The notes under the pieces are model-generated. The model searched no databases. It had not been told where the DNA came from and saw only the letters and a list, made by a program, of their open reading frames with translations. Positions 44,012 to 52,198 of a stretch of 53,832 nt of DNA are shown piece after piece. Source of the DNA: an uncultured Pseudomonadota bacterium (lineage in GTDB: Bacteria > Myxococcota_A > UBA796 > GCA-2862545); assembly GCA_903861005.1 (NCBI GenBank), contig CAIOSP010000154.1:1-53832 (forward strand). Direction: 5' to 3'. Position 1 is the stretch's first letter, and each line of letters opens with the position of its first letter. The position numbers and the translations under genes were made by a program.

Positions 44012-44422
44012 ATGAACACAGCAGACACGATGGTCGTAGTCGCCGACGGTAGCCGGGCGCGCTTCTTCACCACGGACGCGGAGATGGTGGAGTTGGTGGA
44101 GCTGCCTGAGATGCACAACAAGCAGCACACGATCCACCGCCACAAGGCGACGGGCGCGGGAGACTCGGGGCACCACTCGGAGGAGGCCAAGTTCGCCACT
44201 GAGATCGCGACACACCTGGGCGTCCAGGGCGGCAAGCACGCGTTCCGCGATCTGGTGCTCGTCGCGCCGCCGCACATGCTCGGTGATCTGCGCAGCGCCC
44301 TCCCCAAGCAGGTCGCGCTGCAGGTGACGGCCACGGTCCCCAAGGACCTCGTCGGAGACGAACGGCACACGCTGGCCAAGCACCTACGCACGTTGCTGAC
44401 CAGCAAGCCGCTGCCGCCGTAG
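44012..44422 (+). CDS. Host-attachment-type protein (Host_attach family)
   Basis: The 136-residue protein matches the family named for an Agrobacterium protein needed for attachment to plant cells: VVVADGSRARFFTTD at the start, a His-rich loop (HRHKATGAGDSGHHSEE) and LVLVAPPHMLGDLR before a helical end. It has no signal peptide, so the named role is questionable; the fold is eRF1/RNase H-like. AGGAGG precedes the ATG by 6 bases, the strongest translation signal nearby. A sigma54-like promoter and a strong terminator delimit it as a one-gene unit. Confidence 0.9.
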   Translation: MNTADTMVVVADGSRARFFTTDAEMVELVELPEMHNKQHTIHRHKATGAGDSGHHSEEAKFATEIATHLGVQGGKHAFRDLVLVAPPHMLGDLRSALPKQVALQVTATVPKDLVGDERHTLAKHLRTLLTSKPLPP

Positions 44423-44445
44423 CGGCCGTCGGCGCGAAGGGCACG

Positions 44446-44484
44446 GTCGCCCGGGGCTCACCGCCGCCGGGCGACGCTTCTTTT
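44446..44484 (+). terminator. Intrinsic terminator after the host-attachment-type gene
   Basis: A perfect 9-base-pair stem, GTCGCCCGG (44446-44454) with CCGGGCGAC (44467-44475), followed by TTCTTTT at 44478-44484. It is the clearest intrinsic terminator in the window. Confidence 0.65.
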
Positions 44485-44623
44485 GCACGTCGAAAAGGGA
44501 CGTTGCGGTCTGATTTCCTGAAAGTTGGGGAATACCCCTACACGCGCCGCCTCGTTTCGCCGATTGCCGGGTGTACCTTGCGGGTACCGCGCGTGGGCCC
44601 ACGCGTGCGCGTTCGGAGTGACG

Positions 44624-45595
44624 ATGAACCTGCGCCTGGCGACTGCCCTGCTCTCCCTGACCGTGGTGGGCTGCGCTCCCGTAGACGGCGATCCGTCGCA
44701 GCCGCTCCCCGACAGCGCGTCCTCGGATCTGGGGTCCTCTGCCCCCGCGTCCACGGAGGCGTCGCTGGCGGACTCCGTCGACGGCGTGGCGAACCAGGCG
44801 GTGGACGACACCGTCATCTACGAGCGCGACTGCGGCACCTACATCCGTCAGGACGAGGTCGACGCCGTCGAGGCGATCAACCAGCAGCTCCTTCAGACGG
44901 AAGATCCCGAGGGCCAGGACCTTGAGACGTCGTTCGTCGGAGGCGTGATCAACGTCTACTTCCACTCGATCCAGAACGGCACCGCCGGCGCGATCTCCGA
45001 CGCTCAGGTCCGCAGCCAGATTGCGGCGCTCAACACCGCCTACGGCCCGGGCGGCTGGACCTTCGTGCTCGCCGCGACCGACCGCACGAACAACTCGTCG
45101 TGGTACCGCGCCGGTGACGGCACCACCGCCGAGCGCTCGATGAAGTCCACGCTGCGCCGCGGCACGGCCGACGACCTCAACCTGTACGCGATCAACTGCC
45201 CAAACAGCCTGCTCGGCTGGTCGACCTTCCCGTGGGACTACCGCACGGATCCGGTCGACGACGGCGTGGTGTTCCTCTACTCCAGCGTGCCTGGCGGATC
45301 GGCCGCGCCCTACAATCTGGGCCAGACGGCGGTGCACGAGGTCGGGCACTGGCTCGGCCTGTACCACACGTTCCAGGGCGGCTGCTACGGCAGCGGCGAC
45401 TACGTGAACGACACGCCCGCCGAGGCGTCTGCGGCCTACGGCTGCCCCACCAACCGCAACACCTGCTCGTCCACGGGCAAGGATCCGGTGTGGAACTACA
45501 TGGACTACTCGGACGACTCTTGCATGATCACGTTCACCACGGGTCAGGGCAACCGCATGGACTCGATCTGGGCCACCTACCGGTACGGCAAGTAG
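44624..45595 (+). CDS. Pappalysin-like zinc metalloprotease lipoprotein (M43 type)
   Basis: The 323-residue protein has a lipoprotein signal ending TVVGC (Cys17), a Ser/Asp-rich spacer, and a metzincin domain with HEVGHWLGLYH: zinc ligands His238, His242 and His248, catalytic Glu239. A YMDYSDDSC segment after it supplies the Met turn. The Cys pattern (GGC ... CPT ... CSS ... SCM) fits the pappalysin/ulilysin-like M43 family, extracellular proteases with calcium sites. GGAG lies 6 bases before the ATG at 44624. It is preceded by a terminator and ends 40 bases from a convergent methyltransferase gene. Confidence 0.92.
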   Translation: MNLRLATALLSLTVVGCAPVDGDPSQPLPDSASSDLGSSAPASTEASLADSVDGVANQAVDDTVIYERDCGTYIRQDEVDAVEAINQQLLQTEDPEGQDLETSFVGGVINVYFHSIQNGTAGAISDAQVRSQIAALNTAYGPGGWTFVLAATDRTNNSSWYRAGDGTTAERSMKSTLRRGTADDLNLYAINCPNSLLGWSTFPWDYRTDPVDDGVVFLYSSVPGGSAAPYNLGQTAVHEVGHWLGLYHTFQGGCYGSGDYVNDTPAEASAAYGCPTNRNTCSSTGKDPVWNYMDYSDDSCMITFTTGQGNRMDSIWATYRYGK

Positions 45596-45606
45596 CCCAC
45601 ACCGGC

Positions 45607-45629
45607 GGCGCGCCCCTTGGCGGCGCGCC
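45607..45629. terminator. Bidirectional hairpin between convergent genes
   Basis: GGCGCGCC at 45607-45614 and again at 45622-45629 pair as an 8-base-pair stem with a 7-base loop; the 11-mer GGCGGCGCGCC is also directly repeated. It sits between convergent stops at 45595 and 45636 but has no long T-tract. Confidence 0.4.
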
Positions 45630-45635
45630 TTCGCC

Positions 45636-46664
45636 TCAGCCTTCGCGCACCGCGACCACGAACACGTCGCGCCGGTTCGACGGCAGCTGAGTCGCGCGCA
45701 CGACGCCGAAGCCGAGCCCGCGCACCTGCTCCAGCAGCCGCGGCAGCGCGGCGACCGTCTCCTCGTCGTTGAGGTTGAAGGTCAGCAGCATGCCGCGGAC
45801 GGTGCGGCGCCAGCGCGGGAGCAGCCGACGCAGCCCGCGGATCATCGCTGCGGGCGGCACGTTGGCATCACAGGCGATCCACGTTGCGTCCACCGGGAGC
45901 GCGTCGGGCGACACCTCGCCCAGCGTCGAGCGCACCCAGGACACGGACGGATTGCTCGCGAGCGACTCGGTCAGTGGGCGCGGATCGACCGCCACCACGC
46001 GCAAGCCCAGGTCGACCAGAGCGCGCGTGCTGCCGCTCGACATCGACCCGATCTCGATCACGGTCTGGCCCGGACGCAGCGGTATCTTGGACCACGCGAT
46101 CCCCTCCCGCATCTTCACCCAAGCGCGAGACGGCGCGTCGGCCGGCGCGACGATCTCAAGCCGACCGCAGGCGGTCAGGTGTCGGGTGAGCGCGTGCGTG
46201 TGCCAGCCAACGGCGCTCGTCTCCCCGGGTGCGGTGACCACGTCCAGCACGACCGCGCCGGGCACCACGCCGCCGTTCACGCGGAGCCCACGCGCGGTCA
46301 GTGCGGCGCCAACCTCGGCCGCATGCACAGCGGCCGCCTGGAGCACCGGGTCCGGCGCCTCGCCGAACTGCCCGACGTCTCGCGGACCGACCCACGCGTC
46401 GCGCGCGCCCACCCGCGTAGCGACCTCGAGCACCGCGTCCACGTCCACGCAGGGGCCCGCCGAGCAGGCCCACATGCGCGCGAACACGGACGAGACCACC
46501 TCGTCGGCCCGAAACGGCGCCTCCGTGGCCTTGAACGACACCAGGCCTGGGCGCTGGAAGCCAGGGTGCAGGTCCGGGCGCTTGCGAGCGACCTCGGCCT
46601 TGAGCCAACGTTCGGCCCCCACATGACACACGGCGAGCGCGAATGAACTGTCTGGCGTGACCAC
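45636..46664 (-). CDS. RlmM/FtsJ-like SAM-dependent methyltransferase
   Basis: The 342-residue protein has an N-terminal THUMP-like region (AERWLKAEVARKRPDLHPGF, then LVSFKATEAPF) and a C-terminal Rossmann methyltransferase (SKIPLRPGQTVIEIGSMSSG, LGLRVVAVDPRPL, DATWIACDANVPP). The order matches RlmM, the 23S rRNA ribose-2'-O methyltransferase. However, the usual GASPGGWT loop is GSMSSGSTRAL, an altered SAM loop. The GTG start at 46664 has GGAGG 4 bases upstream. It lies 22 bases downstream of the membrane-anchored unknown and reads the same way. Confidence 0.8.
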   Translation of the reverse strand: MVTPDSSFALAVCHVGAERWLKAEVARKRPDLHPGFQRPGLVSFKATEAPFRADEVVSSVFARMWACSAGPCVDVDAVLEVATRVGARDAWVGPRDVGQFGEAPDPVLQAAAVHAAEVGAALTARGLRVNGGVVPGAVVLDVVTAPGETSAVGWHTHALTRHLTACGRLEIVAPADAPSRAWVKMREGIAWSKIPLRPGQTVIEIGSMSSGSTRALVDLGLRVVAVDPRPLTESLASNPSVSWVRSTLGEVSPDALPVDATWIACDANVPPAAMIRGLRRLLPRWRRTVRGMLLTFNLNDEETVAALPRLLEQVRGLGFGVVRATQLPSNRRDVFVVAVREG

Positions 46665-46686
46665 CGTGCCTCCAAGGCGCGGCCCT

Positions 46687-47874
46687 CTATTCCGGCGCGG
46701 GCTCAGGGGTGGGGTCATCCTGCGAAGGGGGCGCCGCGGGGGCGTCCGGCGTCGCCTGTCCGTCGCCCGCAGCCGGGTTCTGAATGCGGGTCGGCTCGTC
46801 CACCAGGCACTCTTCGGTGGACGCCTGACCGTCCGAGGACTCCGCGGCGTCGATCGCCGCGTCGACAGGATCCTCGGGCGGCGCGGGCGGGCCGTCCTTC
46901 GCCGCGTCCGCCGGGGTCTTGGCGTTGGGCGCGGGAGCGGGCGGGAGCGGATCGTCCTGCAGCCCAAACTTCATGCCGTCCAGGTAGGCGTCACGCACCT
47001 CAGACGGCAGGCCGGTGGCGGCGAGCATGTCGGCCATGCGCTCTTGGAGGCTGTCGTAGACCTCGGGCGTCTGGAGCCGGACCGCCTCACCGGCCGCGCC
47101 CGACATCCCACCCGACAGCCCCTTCATGCGGTCCGCGAAGAAGCCCACAAGCTCGGAGCTGGGCGGCGACGCGACCGACGCCCACTCGGCCAGCGAGGCC
47201 TCCGCGTCCAGGTCGGAGGTGAGCTGCTTGGCCAGGGTCGCCGCGCCCATCAGGTCCTGAAGGTAGGGCCCAAAGCCCAGCGCATCGGAGGCGTTGTACG
47301 ACGCCAGCCGCGCCTCCACCCCCTGCTGGATCGCCTCGACGTCGAGCGTGGCGGGTGCTCCGTCCGGGCCGGGCGGCACGTCCGGCAGCGCCGCCGCCAT
47401 GTCCTTGCCGTCCTGGTCCGACAGGCCCTTGTCCTGGGTCGCGAAGCAGTCCCAGACCTCGTCGACGTGGCTGGCCAGATCCGGCGAGCTGCCCGTGCGG
47501 CGAAGGACAGCCGCGCTCGCCGACGCGCAGTCGCCGCGGGCCAGGCTCTCGCGGGTGTCACGCACGGCGGGCGGCTCGGCCGCGGGCAGCGGCGGCATAT
47601 CCGGCGGCGCCTTGGCGAGGTCCTTGAGGCCGTCGACCTTCTCGCTCAGCTCCTTGGCGGCCTGGACGACGCTGATCCCCGCGCCAGACCCTTGCTGGGT
47701 CTCCGGGGCGAACTCGCGGACCTCCTCGATGAGCGTCGAGGCGTTCTCGGTCTCGGGCAGCACGTCCGGCGCGCGCAGCGTCTTCACCATCACGGTGAGG
47801 CCGCCCCACAGCACCCCCACAAAGACCAGCAAGGCCACGACCACGATGGTCGACAGCACGCTCCGTGCGTTCAT
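46687..47874 (-). CDS. Membrane-anchored helical protein with Pro-rich acidic tail
   Basis: The 395-residue protein has one membrane helix at about 8-30 (STIVVVALLVFVGVLWGGLTVMV), a helical, acidic, Ala-rich middle with two short Pro-rich spacers, and a low-complexity Pro/Ala/Asp tail (from about 320). Four Cys are present, including DCASAS and WDCFAT. I recognise no family. GGGGG lies 6-10 bases before the ATG. The tail looks like a linker or interaction segment. Probably a periplasmic envelope protein. Confidence 0.68.
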   Translation of the reverse strand: MNARSVLSTIVVVALLVFVGVLWGGLTVMVKTLRAPDVLPETENASTLIEEVREFAPETQQGSGAGISVVQAAKELSEKVDGLKDLAKAPPDMPPLPAAEPPAVRDTRESLARGDCASASAAVLRRTGSSPDLASHVDEVWDCFATQDKGLSDQDGKDMAAALPDVPPGPDGAPATLDVEAIQQGVEARLASYNASDALGFGPYLQDLMGAATLAKQLTSDLDAEASLAEWASVASPPSSELVGFFADRMKGLSGGMSGAAGEAVRLQTPEVYDSLQERMADMLAATGLPSEVRDAYLDGMKFGLQDDPLPPAPAPNAKTPADAAKDGPPAPPEDPVDAAIDAAESSDGQASTEECLVDEPTRIQNPAAGDGQATPDAPAAPPSQDDPTPEPAPE

Positions 47875-47921
47875 GGACTTCCCCCGGCCGATCGCTAACG
47901 ACCTAGAGGGGATCAGCCATC

Positions 47922-47939
47922 AGTCCGGATTCGCGGACT
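47922..47939. repeat. Hairpin between the EthD-like gene and the next leftward gene
   Basis: AGTCCG, six-base loop, CGGACT. A second stem, CGGTCC/GGACCG (47954-47959, 47965-47970), covers the stop of the EthD-like gene. Together they may end the operon, though there is no T-tract. Confidence 0.3.
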
Positions 47940-47961
47940 TACACACCGCCCATCGGTCCGC

Positions 47962-48669
47962 TTAGGACCGGATGAACCACTCGCTCGCCATGAAGGTGCG
48001 GACCTTCCAGATGCGCGTGAACGCCGTCACCGCCGCCAGGATCTGCAGGCTGTTCCACACCATGGTGACCGGGTTGGACGCCCCGTAGAACAAGAACGGG
48101 TTGGAGACGTGCTTGGGCGACGGCCAGCACTCCTCGACGATCGCGGCCCACGGGGGCGCGTCCGGCGTGACCGCACGGACCACGCGGTTGCGGACGTAGC
48201 GGGTGCGCGGCTGGATCCGCTCGCTGACCGGCGACATGCGCCCGTGCCAGCGCTTCATCCACTCCTCGTAGGACAGCCCCGGGTGCTGCTCGATGAGCGA
48301 CACCGCCGTCACCCCGCGCGAGCGGACGCCGTCCGGCCAGTCGCGGGGCGCTGCGTGCCGGTTGTCGCCGTAGGTGGTGGGCACGGTCTCGTCGACCTCG
48401 TAGGCGGCGACCTTGAAGCCGGCCTCGGCCACGCGCGCGACCAGCGCGTCCGGCCCGCCGTCCGTCCAGACGTTGACCAGCGCGACGGGCAGGCCCTTGG
48501 TGACGAACGGGTTCGGACCCGGCACATCGGCCGCCTCGTCGGCGACGGTGACGGTCAGACGGACCGCACCCAGCGCCAGCAGCGCGGGTGACACCTGCTC
48601 GATCAGCGCCACGCGGCGCGTCGCGCGATCGTCGGGCCCGCCGTGCAGCACCATCACGAACTTGGTCAT
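47962..48669 (-). CDS. EthD-like dimeric alpha/beta-barrel protein
   Basis: The 235-residue protein appears to be two ferredoxin-like (dimeric alpha-beta barrel) units; the second has SYEEWMKRWHGRMSPVSERI, the EthD-type motif. Such proteins bind small hydrophobic molecules or act as cofactor-free isomerases, cyclases or monooxygenases. It ends in a hydrophobic, Trp-containing segment. Its ATG overlaps the stop of the 3-beta-HSD-type gene (ATGA), so it is the last gene of the coupled block from 51316. Confidence 0.75.
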   Translation of the reverse strand: MTKFVMVLHGGPDDRATRRVALIEQVSPALLALGAVRLTVTVADEAADVPGPNPFVTKGLPVALVNVWTDGGPDALVARVAEAGFKVAAYEVDETVPTTYGDNRHAAPRDWPDGVRSRGVTAVSLIEQHPGLSYEEWMKRWHGRMSPVSERIQPRTRYVRNRVVRAVTPDAPPWAAIVEECWPSPKHVSNPFLFYGASNPVTMVWNSLQILAAVTAFTRIWKVRTFMASEWFIRS

Positions 48670-49736
48670 GCGCCCGCCTTGCGCGCGTCGACGTAGGCCT
48701 TGTAGTCAGCCAGGTGCGCCGCGATGCCCTCGGGGCTGGTCCACAGCGGTCGCCAGCCAAGCACGCTGCGCGCGCGCGACACGCTTACGCTGCTGGTGCG
48801 GATCAGCTTGAGGATGCCGATGCGCGTGAGCGTGGGCTCAGGCACGCCCAGCAGCGTGGACACCTCGGCCATCCAGGCGATCGCGTACATCAGCTTGCCG
48901 GGCAGGCGCACCGTGGGCCAGCGGTAGCCCAGCCCGTCCACGATCGGCTTGAACCACACGATGCCGTTGAGGCGCTCGTCGTCGGTGATGAAGAAGGCCT
49001 CTCCGGCCACGCCCTCGGGCGACTCCAGCAGCCGTCGGGCGGCGAGCAGCTCGCCGAACACCAGCGTGTCGACGTGGGTGTTGTCGACCACCGCCTTGCC
49101 GTCGCCGATGGTGGCGACGAAGCGCCCTGCCGCGAGCTGATCGAGGAAGGCGCGGATCATGAACCCGCCTTCGCCCGGGCCCCAGATGCCGCCGGGCCGG
49201 ATGACCGCGGTGCGGAGCTGCCCGATGCCGTTGGCCAGCCGCACGTGCTTCTCAGCCTGCACCTTGGTCTTGCCATAGATGTCGACGAAGGTGGTGGCGA
49301 ACGGCGCCGACTCGTCCTCGTCGGTGACCTCACGGTCGAGCACCACGTTGGCGCTGCTGGTGCTGACCAGCGCGCGCACGCCGCCCTGCACGCACGCCTC
49401 GACCACGCGCTCGGTGGCGGTGACGTTGATGCTCCACACCAGGTCGTGCACCTTCTTGGGCGCGATGCCGAGCAGGCTGACGATGGCCGCGGTGTGAAAG
49501 ACCACATCGCAGCCCTCCACCGCGCGCGCGACCAACGCCGCGTCGCGCAGGTCGCCCGTGATGACCTCCAGGCCCTCCACGTCGCGCGGCGTCACCACGT
49601 CGATGACGCGCACCGTGGCGCCCAGGTGCCGCAGCGCCTTGGTGAGGTGGCGGCCCAGGTAGCCCGCACCGCCCGTCACCAGGACCTTGCGGCCCGTCCA
49701 ATCTCCAAGCTCGTCCCAAGGCATCCGCATGGTCAT
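48666..49736 (-). CDS. NAD(P)-dependent 3-beta-HSD/C4-decarboxylase-type dehydrogenase
   Basis: The 356-residue extended short-chain dehydrogenase has the nucleotide-binding loop VTGGAGYLG at 20-28, STSSANVV, the catalytic YGKTK pair, and RPGGIWGPGE. The C-terminal half (WFKPIVDGLGYRWPTVRLPG, then a hydrophobic segment AIAWMAEVSTLLG) is that of 3-beta-hydroxysteroid dehydrogenase and sterol C4-decarboxylase (Erg26-like) enzymes. ATG at 49736 overlaps the stop of the next gene upstream (ATGA). Two later in-frame ATGs exist; coupling favours the first. The neighbours support a sterol or similar lipid substrate. Confidence 0.87.
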   Translation of the reverse strand: MTMRMPWDELGDWTGRKVLVTGGAGYLGRHLTKALRHLGATVRVIDVVTPRDVEGLEVITGDLRDAALVARAVEGCDVVFHTAAIVSLLGIAPKKVHDLVWSINVTATERVVEACVQGGVRALVSTSSANVVLDREVTDEDESAPFATTFVDIYGKTKVQAEKHVRLANGIGQLRTAVIRPGGIWGPGEGGFMIRAFLDQLAAGRFVATIGDGKAVVDNTHVDTLVFGELLAARRLLESPEGVAGEAFFITDDERLNGIVWFKPIVDGLGYRWPTVRLPGKLMYAIAWMAEVSTLLGVPEPTLTRIGILKLIRTSSVSVSRARSVLGWRPLWTSPEGIAAHLADYKAYVDARKAGA

Positions 49737-50536
49737 CCCTCGTACATCAGGCGGGTCTGCTTGCTGATGAAGCGCACGGCCCAGCGGCGCGGCATGCGGC
49801 TCATCACACCAAAGACCATCCGGTTCATCCGTCCAGGCACGAAGGTCGGGCCCTGCTTTCCGAGGGCGTCGAGGCCCTCCCACGCGACGTCGGCGGGCAC
49901 CATCGGGTAGGCGCCCGCGCGCTTGGACTCGGGCGTGATGCCCTCGAAGTTGGGCGTCAGCGTGGCGCCGGCGGCGACGACCAGGACGTCCACGCCCTTG
50001 GGGCCCAGCTCCTCCCACAACGTCTCGCCGAGCACGATGTCGAAGGCCTTGGTCGACGCGTACACGCCGACCATCGCCGAGCCCTGGAAGGCCGACATGC
50101 TGCTCACGATCAGGATGCCGCCGCGACCGCGCGCGACCATCCGCGGCGCCCAGGCGTCCGCCATCATCAGCGGGCCGCGCGCGTTCACGTCGAGCGTGCG
50201 CAGCTTGTCCTCGAGCGACACGTCCATGAAGGCGCCGACCACCGAGTGGCAGGCGTTGTAGATCACCAGGCCCACGTCGAGGCCGTCGACCGCGGCGGCG
50301 AGCGTGATCTGCGCGTCGGGGCGCACCAGATCCAGCGACAGGGTGCGGACCTGCCGACCGAGGCCACGCAGCTCCACCGCCAGCTCCTCCAGCTTCTCTG
50401 CGCGGCGGGCGACCAGCACCACGTCCACGCCGCGCCGGGCGAGCTCACGGCTCCACGCCGCGCCCAGCCCCTCGCTCGCCCCCAGCACCACCGCCCACGG
50501 CCCGTAGCGTCCGACGAAGTCCAACCTAGCCTCCAC
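49733..50536 (-). CDS. Short-chain dehydrogenase/reductase
   Basis: The 267-residue classical SDR has GASEGLG at 19-25, NA(C)H near 94, a catalytic Ser at 145-146 and YASTK with Tyr159 and Lys163. The C-terminal extension (GKQGPTFVPGRMNRMVFGVMSRMPRR) is that of the 17-beta-HSD12/3-ketoacyl-reductase-like subgroup. Possible jobs are reduction of a 3-ketosteroid or a 3-keto-acyl chain. The GTG start directly abuts the TGA of the 5-alpha-reductase-type gene, and the stop overlaps the next start. Confidence 0.9.
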   Translation of the reverse strand: MEARLDFVGRYGPWAVVLGASEGLGAAWSRELARRGVDVVLVARRAEKLEELAVELRGLGRQVRTLSLDLVRPDAQITLAAAVDGLDVGLVIYNACHSVVGAFMDVSLEDKLRTLDVNARGPLMMADAWAPRMVARGRGGILIVSSMSAFQGSAMVGVYASTKAFDIVLGETLWEELGPKGVDVLVVAAGATLTPNFEGITPESKRAGAYPMVPADVAWEGLDALGKQGPTFVPGRMNRMVFGVMSRMPRRWAVRFISKQTRLMYEG

Positions 50537-51316
50537 TCACCAAACGAACGGCACCAGCGCGCGGCGAGAGGCCGGGTAGTCCGAGAAGGTCGACTTGTAC
50601 CATGCGTGCGTGGCCGCGGCGCGCGGGACGAGGTTTCCGAGGGTGACGCACAGCACGAACAGGCCGCCCGGCGCGCCGGTCGCCACCATCAGTCCGAGCC
50701 AGGCCAGGATCTCGCCCAGGTAGTGCGGCGAGCTGACCCAGCGAAAGCCGCCGCCTTGGGGGATGTGGTAGCGCGTGTCGCCCGGCGGGCGCAGGTTGCG
50801 CAGGATCGACTCGCTCGACGTGATCAGCGCAAACCCGAGCGCCCAGGTCACAGCCCCCAGCACAAAGCCCGGCGTCGCCAGGCTGGCCCAGGTCACGTCC
50901 GGCGCGAGCCGTCCCAGCCAGCTGGCGTAGAGCCACGCGTGCACGGTCGCCACGCCGCTGCCCATGCCCGCCACCATCACCGCCATGCGCCCATCGGGGC
51001 GCGCGCGCATGGTGAGCGGAAAGTAGAGCGCTCGGTTCAGGTAGTGGATCGTCCAGATCACGCCGCCGGCGATCGCTAGCGGTGACGCGAGGTGCGGGCT
51101 CACCCCGAGCGTGCCCCAGAACGCCGGCAGCGCGGGCGCCTCCATCACCAGCCAGCCCTGGCGGATCGGCATGCTGGGGCCCCAGGTGGTCGACGCGAAG
51201 CGGCCATAGGGCGTCTTCACCAGCGAGGACCCGATCACCGTGAACAGCGCGAACAGCAGCCCGCCGATCAGCGTGCGGTCGTAGGAGGGGTCGCCAGTGA
51301 GGTGCAGCGGCGTCAG
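50537..51316 (-). CDS. Steroid 5-alpha-reductase-type membrane enzyme (DUF1295-like)
   Basis: The 259-residue protein has about six membrane segments and the family core: KTPYGRFASTTWGPSMP, then HYLNRALYFPLTMR, and a late HIPQGGGFRWVSSPHYLGE NADPH-site segment. The match to 3-oxo-5-alpha-steroid 4-dehydrogenase is good. The reading frame clearly continues past a GTG at 51238 (PSYDRTLIGGLLFALFTV is coding), and the best start is a CTG at 51316 with GGGAGG 4 bases upstream; this gives the usual family length. No ATG is available. First gene of the coupled block of four. Confidence 0.85.
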   Translation of the reverse strand: MTPLHLTGDPSYDRTLIGGLLFALFTVIGSSLVKTPYGRFASTTWGPSMPIRQGWLVMEAPALPAFWGTLGVSPHLASPLAIAGGVIWTIHYLNRALYFPLTMRARPDGRMAVMVAGMGSGVATVHAWLYASWLGRLAPDVTWASLATPGFVLGAVTWALGFALITSSESILRNLRPPGDTRYHIPQGGGFRWVSSPHYLGEILAWLGLMVATGAPGGLFVLCVTLGNLVPRAAATHAWYKSTFSDYPASRRALVPFVW

Positions 51317-51320
51317 GGCG

Positions 51321-51326
51321 CCTCCC
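51321..51326 (-). promoter_or_regulatory. Ribosome-binding site deciding the CTG start at 51316
   Basis: GGGAGG on the minus strand, 4 bases before CTG. It restores the N-terminal membrane segment of the 5-alpha-reductase-type protein, which a GTG start at 51238 would cut off. Confidence 0.55.
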
Positions 51327-51367
51327 GTGATGGAGTTCGCCCCTACCCCGCCCGCGTCACGCGCACC

Positions 51368-52126
51368 CTACGCGCGACGCAGCATCCACAGCGCGACGCC
51401 CACGCCGTAGGTGATGACCGCGGCGCGCATCACGACCGGCGGCAAGCGTCGGGCGACGGACGCCCCCACCCAGCCGCCCGCGAGCGACGCCACCGCCATC
51501 AGCGCCGCCTCAGGCACGCGCACCGCGCCCGACATCAGGAACCACAGCGCGGCGATCCCGTTGACCAGCAGCGCCGTCAGCACCTTGAGCGCGTTCGCCG
51601 CCTGCAGGTTGAACGGCATGAACACCCCCAGCGCGGCCAGCGTGAGGATCCCCTGCCCCGCACCAAAGTACCCGCCGTAGACCGCGATCAAGAGCTGCGC
51701 GACCCACATGCCCACCGGCACGCGCCCCGTGGGCGCCCCGCCACGCGCCGCCACCCAGGCCGCCACGCGCGTCTGGAGCGCGAGCATGGCGCACGCGAAC
51801 AGGATCAGCCACGGCACGATCGCGTCGAAGACCCGCTGCGACGTGGCCAGCAGGATCACGCTCCCCGCCAGCCCGCCGGCCAGGGCAGGCACTGCCAGCA
51901 CGCTCGCCGTCTTCTTCTGGGCGCCCACCTCGCGACGGTAGGCCCACAGCGCGGACACCGTGCCCGGCCAGACCGCGACGGTGTTCGTGGCGTTGGCGAT
52001 CACCGACGGCAGCCCGGCCCACACCAGCGCCGGGAACGACACCAGCGAGCCGCCGCCGGCGATCGCGTTGATCACGCCGGCGGCGAAGGCGGCCGCGGCG
52101 AGCACGGCGATGTGGGTGAGGTCCAT
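51368..52126 (-). CDS. TauE/SafE-family membrane transporter
   Basis: The 252-residue protein has eight membrane segments in two repeats, with the family signature AAGVINAIAGGGSLVSFPAL in the first and GGYFGAGQGILTLAALG in the second. Family members export sulfite, sulfoacetate or related organic anions. AGGAG lies 6-7 bases before the ATG. It reads in the same direction as the lipid-enzyme block, 51 bases upstream of it, and may share its transcript. Confidence 0.93.
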   Translation of the reverse strand: MDLTHIAVLAAAAFAAGVINAIAGGGSLVSFPALVWAGLPSVIANATNTVAVWPGTVSALWAYRREVGAQKKTASVLAVPALAGGLAGSVILLATSQRVFDAIVPWLILFACAMLALQTRVAAWVAARGGAPTGRVPVGMWVAQLLIAVYGGYFGAGQGILTLAALGVFMPFNLQAANALKVLTALLVNGIAALWFLMSGAVRVPEAALMAVASLAGGWVGASVARRLPPVVMRAAVITYGVGVALWMLRRA

Positions 52127-52198
52127 GCGCGCTCCTAGCGCGACGGGCGCGGTCCGCGCGAGGTCGAACGGCCGCGCGACCGCAAGCCCGCGCCGACG

